Assembly (NCBI GenBank): GCA_900772445.1
Contig: CAAHEL010000099.1
Span: 1 to 19,134, forward strand
DNA: 19,134 nt
Direction: 5' to 3'
DNA from: Bacilli bacterium
GTDB taxonomy: Bacteria; Bacillota_I; Bacilli_A; RF39; UBA660
Numbering within the stretch: position 1 is the first letter of the stretch; each line of letters starts with the position of its first letter. Below are positions 15,913 through 19,134 of the stretch, one piece after another. The notes under the pieces are model-generated. The model saw only the letters and a program-made list of their open reading frames with translations. It was not told the origin of the DNA and ran no database searches. A program made the position numbers and the translations under genes.

Positions 15913-17271
15913 CTAATTTTCAGAAATATATTTCATTACTTCTTCTTTATCTGATAAATGTGTTTTTTTATTGCCTATAATTTGATAGTCTTCGTGTCCT
16001 TTACCTAGAATAAGTAAAATGTCATCATTTTTAAGTAATTCTAATCCATATTTAATTGCGTCTTTTCGGTTATTAATAACGATATAATTATCTTTTTTTA
16101 CTCCTTTTAATATGTCATTAATTATATCTTGAGATTCTTCATATCTAGGGTTATCATCAGTAAAAATAACATAATCACTATTTTCTGTAGCAATATTACC
16201 CATAATAGGTCTTTTGGTTTTATCTCTATTTCCTCCACAACCAACAATTGTAATTAATCTACCTTTAACTATATTTCTAAAGGAATTGGTTACTTTACTA
16301 ACTGCATCAGGTTTATGTGCGTAATCAATAACGGCAATGGAATTACCTACTTTAATTATTTCAGTTCTACCTACGGGAGCATAAACTTGATTACTAACGG
16401 AAATGATATCATTAATATTAATACCTAGATTATTAACTATTCCAACACTAGTTAAGTAATTATAAATATTATATTTTCCAATTAGATTAATACGGGTATC
16501 ATAAATGGTATTACTACAAGAAAAGGTAATATCGGTATAATTACTATTTAATTTATAATCAATTATTTTATAATCACTACCATTAATTCCTAAACTTAAG
16601 GATTTAGGACACATAAAATATTTGGAATATTCTGAATCTGTATTAACTATTATTTTGCCATCTTCTTTTAGGTAATCAATTATTTTTACTTTGCATTTTC
16701 GATATTCGTCCATTGTTTTATGATAATCTAGGTGGTCTCTAGATAGATTTGTAAAAGCACATACACTAAATTTTAATCCTTTTATTCTTTCTAAATCAAT
16801 GGCGTGACTACTAACTTCCATTACAACAACATCAATATTATTATCTAATGCGGTAAATAATAAATTATATAATTCTAGTATATCTGGTGTTGTATTAGAT
16901 AAGTCTTTAATTTTATCATCAATATAAAATCCTAAAGTACCTATATAACAACATTTAATTCCTAATTTTTTTAATAATTGGTAAGTAAGGAAACAAGTAG
17001 TAGTTTTTCCACTGGTACCGGTAACTCCAATAATTCTTAGATTTTTAAAATTAGTGGCATAATTATTAACTAAGTAATCTTTTAAATAACAATAAGTATC
17101 TGGCACAATAAGTGTATCAACATCATATTTACCATATTCACATACTATTTTTGTGGCACCGTTTTTTATTGCCTCTTCGATATAGTTATGTCCGTCAACA
17201 GTGTATCCTCTTAATGCTACAAATGTGTCACCAAGAACTACTTTTCTAGAATCTGTTTTAATATTTAACAT
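15913..17271 (-). CDS. murE: UDP-N-acetylmuramyl-tripeptide synthetase MurE
   Basis: A 452-residue cytoplasmic ligase that adds the third amino acid to the peptidoglycan stem peptide using ATP. Visible motifs: TDSRKV...GDTFVALRG and VDGHNYIEEAI in the substrate domain (6-35), the ATP loop GTSGKTT (85-91), TNLSRDHLDYH with the downstream Lys (about 194) that is carbamylated in homologues, a late GKGHEDYQ (424-431), and DNPR (373-376). DNPR is the signature associated with meso-diaminopimelate addition; lysine-adding enzymes differ there. The protein starts only six residues before the DSR motif, so it lacks the first 20 or so residues of typical MurE; no upstream in-frame start fits, and GGAGGG precedes this ATG. 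It shows that the organism makes a cell wall. Confidence 0.95.
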   Translation of the reverse strand: MLNIKTDSRKVVLGDTFVALRGYTVDGHNYIEEAIKNGATKIVCEYGKYDVDTLIVPDTYCYLKDYLVNNYATNFKNLRIIGVTGTSGKTTTCFLTYQLLKKLGIKCCYIGTLGFYIDDKIKDLSNTTPDILELYNLLFTALDNNIDVVVMEVSSHAIDLERIKGLKFSVCAFTNLSRDHLDYHKTMDEYRKCKVKIIDYLKEDGKIIVNTDSEYSKYFMCPKSLSLGINGSDYKIIDYKLNSNYTDITFSCSNTIYDTRINLIGKYNIYNYLTSVGIVNNLGININDIISVSNQVYAPVGRTEIIKVGNSIAVIDYAHKPDAVSKVTNSFRNIVKGRLITIVGCGGNRDKTKRPIMGNIATENSDYVIFTDDNPRYEESQDIINDILKGVKKDNYIVINNRKDAIKYGLELLKNDDILLILGKGHEDYQIIGNKKTHLSDKEEVMKYISEN

Positions 17272-17287
17272 TTTATCCCTCCATTTA

Positions 17288-17293
17288 ATTATA
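17288..17293 (-). promoter_or_regulatory. Possible murE -10 element
   Basis: TATAAT on the minus strand, 16 bases before the murE ATG. No convincing -35 is present; the expected position falls in the rubrerythrin terminator. Several clearer promoters here also lie this close to their start codons, which makes it worth listing. Confidence 0.35.
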
Positions 17294-17301
17294 TGAAGTT
17301 C

Positions 17302-17332
17302 AAAAAAAAATAAAAGGATAAATCCCTTTATT
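17302..17332 (-). terminator. Rubrerythrin terminator overlapping the stop codon
   Basis: On the minus strand AATAAAGG (17332-17325) pairs with CCTTTTATT (17317-17309, one bulged U) around a 7-base loop, followed by a U-tract. The stem includes part of the TAA stop (17333-17331). Confidence 0.75.
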
Positions 17333-17870
17333 AGTAATTATTTGCTTTTCTTTCAAAGAAAGATTGTTTATGTTGACATACAGGACAAACCATTGGAGCT
17401 TTTTTACCAACAACAATATGTCCACAATTTCTACATATCCAGATAGTATCTCCATCATTAGAGAATACTAATTCATTGTTAATATTATTTAATAATTTTT
17501 TATATCTTTCTTCGTGTTCTTTTTCAATTTTTGCTACTTCTTCGAATAAGAAAGCAATTTTATCAAATCCTTCTTCTTTGGCAACTTTAGCAAAATCAGC
17601 ATACATTTCAGTCCATTCATAGTTTTCGCCTTCTGCTGCTGTTTGTAAATTACTTAAAGTATCTGATATTTCTCCACCATTTAATAGTTTAAACCATATT
17701 TTAGCGTGTTCTTTTTCGTTATTTGCTGTTTCTTCGAATATTGAAGCGATTTGTTCGTATCCATCTTTTCTTGCTTTACTAGCAAAATAAGTGTACTTAT
17801 TTCTTGCTTGACTTTCTCCTGCAAAAGCAGTTAATAAATTTTGTTCTGTTTTACTTCCTTTTAATTCCAT
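17331..17870 (-). CDS. rbr: Rubrerythrin
   Basis: A 179-residue non-haem iron protein that reduces hydrogen peroxide in anaerobes. The N-terminal ferritin-like four-helix domain (about 1-130) shows the diiron ligands: E19, E52 with H55 (ExxH), and E116 with H119 (second ExxH), plus Glu residues near 85-88. The C-terminal rubredoxin-like domain has two Cys pairs, C146/C149 and C162/C165, for a single Fe. Length and domain order are those of classical rubrerythrin. AGGAGG lies 6 bases before ATG 17870. It has its own promoter and terminator, so it is a monocistronic stress-defence gene. No PerR-type operator is obvious. Confidence 0.96.
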   Translation of the reverse strand: MELKGSKTEQNLLTAFAGESQARNKYTYFASKARKDGYEQIASIFEETANNEKEHAKIWFKLLNGGEISDTLSNLQTAAEGENYEWTEMYADFAKVAKEEGFDKIAFLFEEVAKIEKEHEERYKKLLNNINNELVFSNDGDTIWICRNCGHIVVGKKAPMVCPVCQHKQSFFERKANNY

Positions 17871-17887
17871 TATATACCTCCTAAATA

Positions 17888-17916
17888 ATTATATCAAATT
17901 AAATTATTTTTAACAA
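17888..17916 (-). promoter_or_regulatory. rbr promoter overlapping the upstream stop codon
   Basis: TTGTTA (17916-17911), a 17-base spacer, and TGATATAAT (extended -10, hexamer 17893-17888). The -35 overlaps the TAA stop (17912-17910) of the upstream membrane gene. The predicted leader is about 10 bases. Confidence 0.8.
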
Positions 17917-18935
17917 CACTTTATATAAATTTCTAAATTACCATTGGTTATCTTTTGATAATTACAACTTTCTAAAACTTTTTTCTCGAATTCATTGCAA
18001 GGAATACAAATAATTTCTGGAATATTATATCCGTTTTTACTTCTGAAATCAAAATAACTAGTAATGCTATTAGATATAGAGTTTATGGTTTTTTCATTTT
18101 GATAATCTGGATTAATAGAAATAGACTCTATACAAACGTAATTGTTAGTGTTTCTACGAAAACTTTTGATATCTGAAGAAGTAATATTAAGAAATCTTTT
18201 CGAAGTAATTAGGTTATCATATTTTTCTTTAGTAATTCTAATAAAATTAACGTAACCAACGATTTTGTTTTTATCATATATGAATATGTAATCTGTTTTC
18301 TTTCTTTTGATTATACTAAGTATTTTTTCACGGGACCAAATAAATTTATCAGCATAGTTATCTTTATCTAATTTATAAATTGAATTTACTATTTTTTTGT
18401 TGAAATCAATTCCTCTAGTAAAAATTAATTTATCACTTCTGGCAAAAATACTTTTTCCTCTAATTAATATGGTAATATTAGATATAACAACTAATACTTC
18501 GATAAAGGCATTAACATAGCTTTGGCAAAACACATCATATATTATCCATAATACATATGTAACAATACCTAAAGTAACAACTTTTTTACCTTTATACATT
18601 AGGGCATATCCATCGTTTAATGAAGCAAAAATTGAGAATAATGACAATATACCGGTATAACTAAATATAGAGATAATTAGATATATAGGTAAACAACCAA
18701 TAAAAACCCATTTATCATCTTTACATTTAATATATAGACTATCTCTTACTACTTCGAAAAGAACAACAAATAATCCAGAATAGGCACCAAGTAAAACATA
18801 ATCAATAATAAAGAAGAAACAAGAAATAACTTGTAGATATAATAATTTATCGTCTTTATTTTTCCAGTAACTAATTATTAATAGTATCCAAGCAATTATT
18901 GAAGACAATTGTGCTAAATAAAAATTTAATTCCAT
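17910..18935 (-). CDS. Membrane protein: YgjV-like N-terminus joined to GNAT-like C-terminus
   Basis: A 341-residue protein with two distinct halves. Residues 1-162 contain several hydrophobic spans (about 6-24, 31-50, 52-64, 76-92, 95-107, 119-136, 142-158) and resemble the YgjV inner-membrane family, whose function is unknown. After FARSD, residues about 170-341 are soluble and have the strand order of a GNAT acyltransferase: DYIFIYDKNKIVGYVNF (about 215-231), then VCIESISINPDYQNEKTINSI (about 267-287), where GNAT proteins bind acyl-CoA, and a late CNEFEKKVLESCNYQKI. The R/Q-x-x-G-x-G/A loop is not conserved (QNEKTI), so CoA binding is uncertain. AAGGTGAG precedes ATG 18935. The membrane half is fairly clear; the GNAT half is a pattern-level call. 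Confidence 0.72.
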   Translation of the reverse strand: MELNFYLAQLSSIIAWILLIISYWKNKDDKLLYLQVISCFFFIIDYVLLGAYSGLFVVLFEVVRDSLYIKCKDDKWVFIGCLPIYLIISIFSYTGILSLFSIFASLNDGYALMYKGKKVVTLGIVTYVLWIIYDVFCQSYVNAFIEVLVVISNITILIRGKSIFARSDKLIFTRGIDFNKKIVNSIYKLDKDNYADKFIWSREKILSIIKRKKTDYIFIYDKNKIVGYVNFIRITKEKYDNLITSKRFLNITSSDIKSFRRNTNNYVCIESISINPDYQNEKTINSISNSITSYFDFRSKNGYNIPEIICIPCNEFEKKVLESCNYQKITNGNLEIYIKCC

Positions 18936-18953
18936 ATACTACTCACCTTAAAT

Positions 18954-18962
18954 ATTATAACA
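18954..18962 (-). promoter_or_regulatory. Promoter of the YgjV-GNAT gene (extended -10)
   Basis: TGTTATAAT on the minus strand is an extended -10 (hexamer 18959-18954), 18 bases before the ATG. The -35 is weak. Confidence 0.55.
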
Positions 18963-19030
18963 TAAAAATTGGAAATATATTTTATATTATTAAAAATTTA
19001 TATAAAATGTATATCTAAAATTATTGCAAT

Positions 19031-19052
19031 AAAAAAACCCTTAAATTAAGGG
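19031..19052 (-). terminator. tRNA-Cys terminator
   Basis: CCCTT and AAGGG arms with an AATTT loop, extendable to 7 bp with a tighter loop, are followed by seven U on the minus strand. It starts 14 bases after the tRNA CCA end. Confidence 0.8.
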
Positions 19053-19065
19053 ATAACATCATATT

Positions 19066-19134
19066 TGGAGGACCCAGTCGGATTTGAACCAACGATCAGG
19101 GAGTTGCAGTCCCACGCCTTACCACTTGGCTATA
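19066..19134 (-). tRNA. tRNA-Cys (GCA), 5' end cut by right window edge
   Basis: Reading leftward, the D-arm (AGCCAAGTGGTAAGGC), anticodon loop CTGCAAC with anticodon GCA, T-arm GTTGG-TTCAAAT-CCGAC, and a 3' acceptor strand with discriminator U and encoded CCA are all present. GCA plus U73 identify tRNA-Cys. The anticodon stem has four clear pairs and a U-U at its outer end. The first five bases of the acceptor stem lie beyond the window. Confidence 0.95.

Noticed and set aside
415..18935. TGA read as Trp (code 4, Mycoplasma-type)
   Set aside because: All genes have full family length under the standard code, Trp is TGG throughout, and murE indicates a walled cell.

Overview
The window is a very AT-rich bacterial chromosome segment. 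Every gene I can support lies on the minus strand, so transcription runs from the right end to the left. Codon use is strongly A/T-ending and the standard code fits: all frames stay open with TGG as Trp and no in-frame TGA. Shine-Dalgarno sites are Firmicutes-like (AGGAGG, GGAGGG), and most promoters are sigma-A type with extended -10 elements. The rubrerythrin, Rieske protein and lack of respiratory genes suggest an anaerobe. MurE with a DNPR motif means a walled, probably meso-DAP, cell. Taken together this looks like an uncultured gut-type Bacilli/Erysipelotrichia/RF39-like or clostridial lineage. That placement is inference.

Layout in transcription order. A tRNA-Cys gene is cut by the right edge. 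It is followed by a membrane protein that joins a YgjV-like N-terminal half to a GNAT-like C-terminal half, then rubrerythrin, then murE. Next come a long U32 family (RlhA-like) protein and a 253-base structured intergenic region that may encode a small RNA. A two-gene surface operon follows: an LRR protein ending in a dockerin, overlapping by one base (TAATG) with a membrane-anchored protein that carries an N-terminal cohesin-like domain and four cadherin-like beta-sandwich domains. After it lie a FAD oxidoreductase with a C-terminal Rieske domain, rluB, a heterodimeric ABC exporter (one subunit with a degenerate ATP site), lemA, a DUF2207 membrane protein, and a LysR regulator. At the left edge is the start of a gene encoding a tandem 13-residue repeat protein. 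It is open at the edge and easily missed because the opposite strand is also open through the repeats.

Two items stand out. The first is the 13-residue repeat protein, which I do not recognise. The second is the adjacent cohesin-like and dockerin genes, which suggest a minimal two-component surface assembly: the membrane-anchored protein would hold the secreted LRR protein. The ABC pair and the lemA/DUF2207 pair are ordinary conserved partnerships.

The genome is compact. Several promoters sit inside or right after the previous stop codon, several terminators overlap stop codons, and many predicted 5' leaders are only about 10 to 20 bases long. No gene-free stretch exceeds 300 bases.
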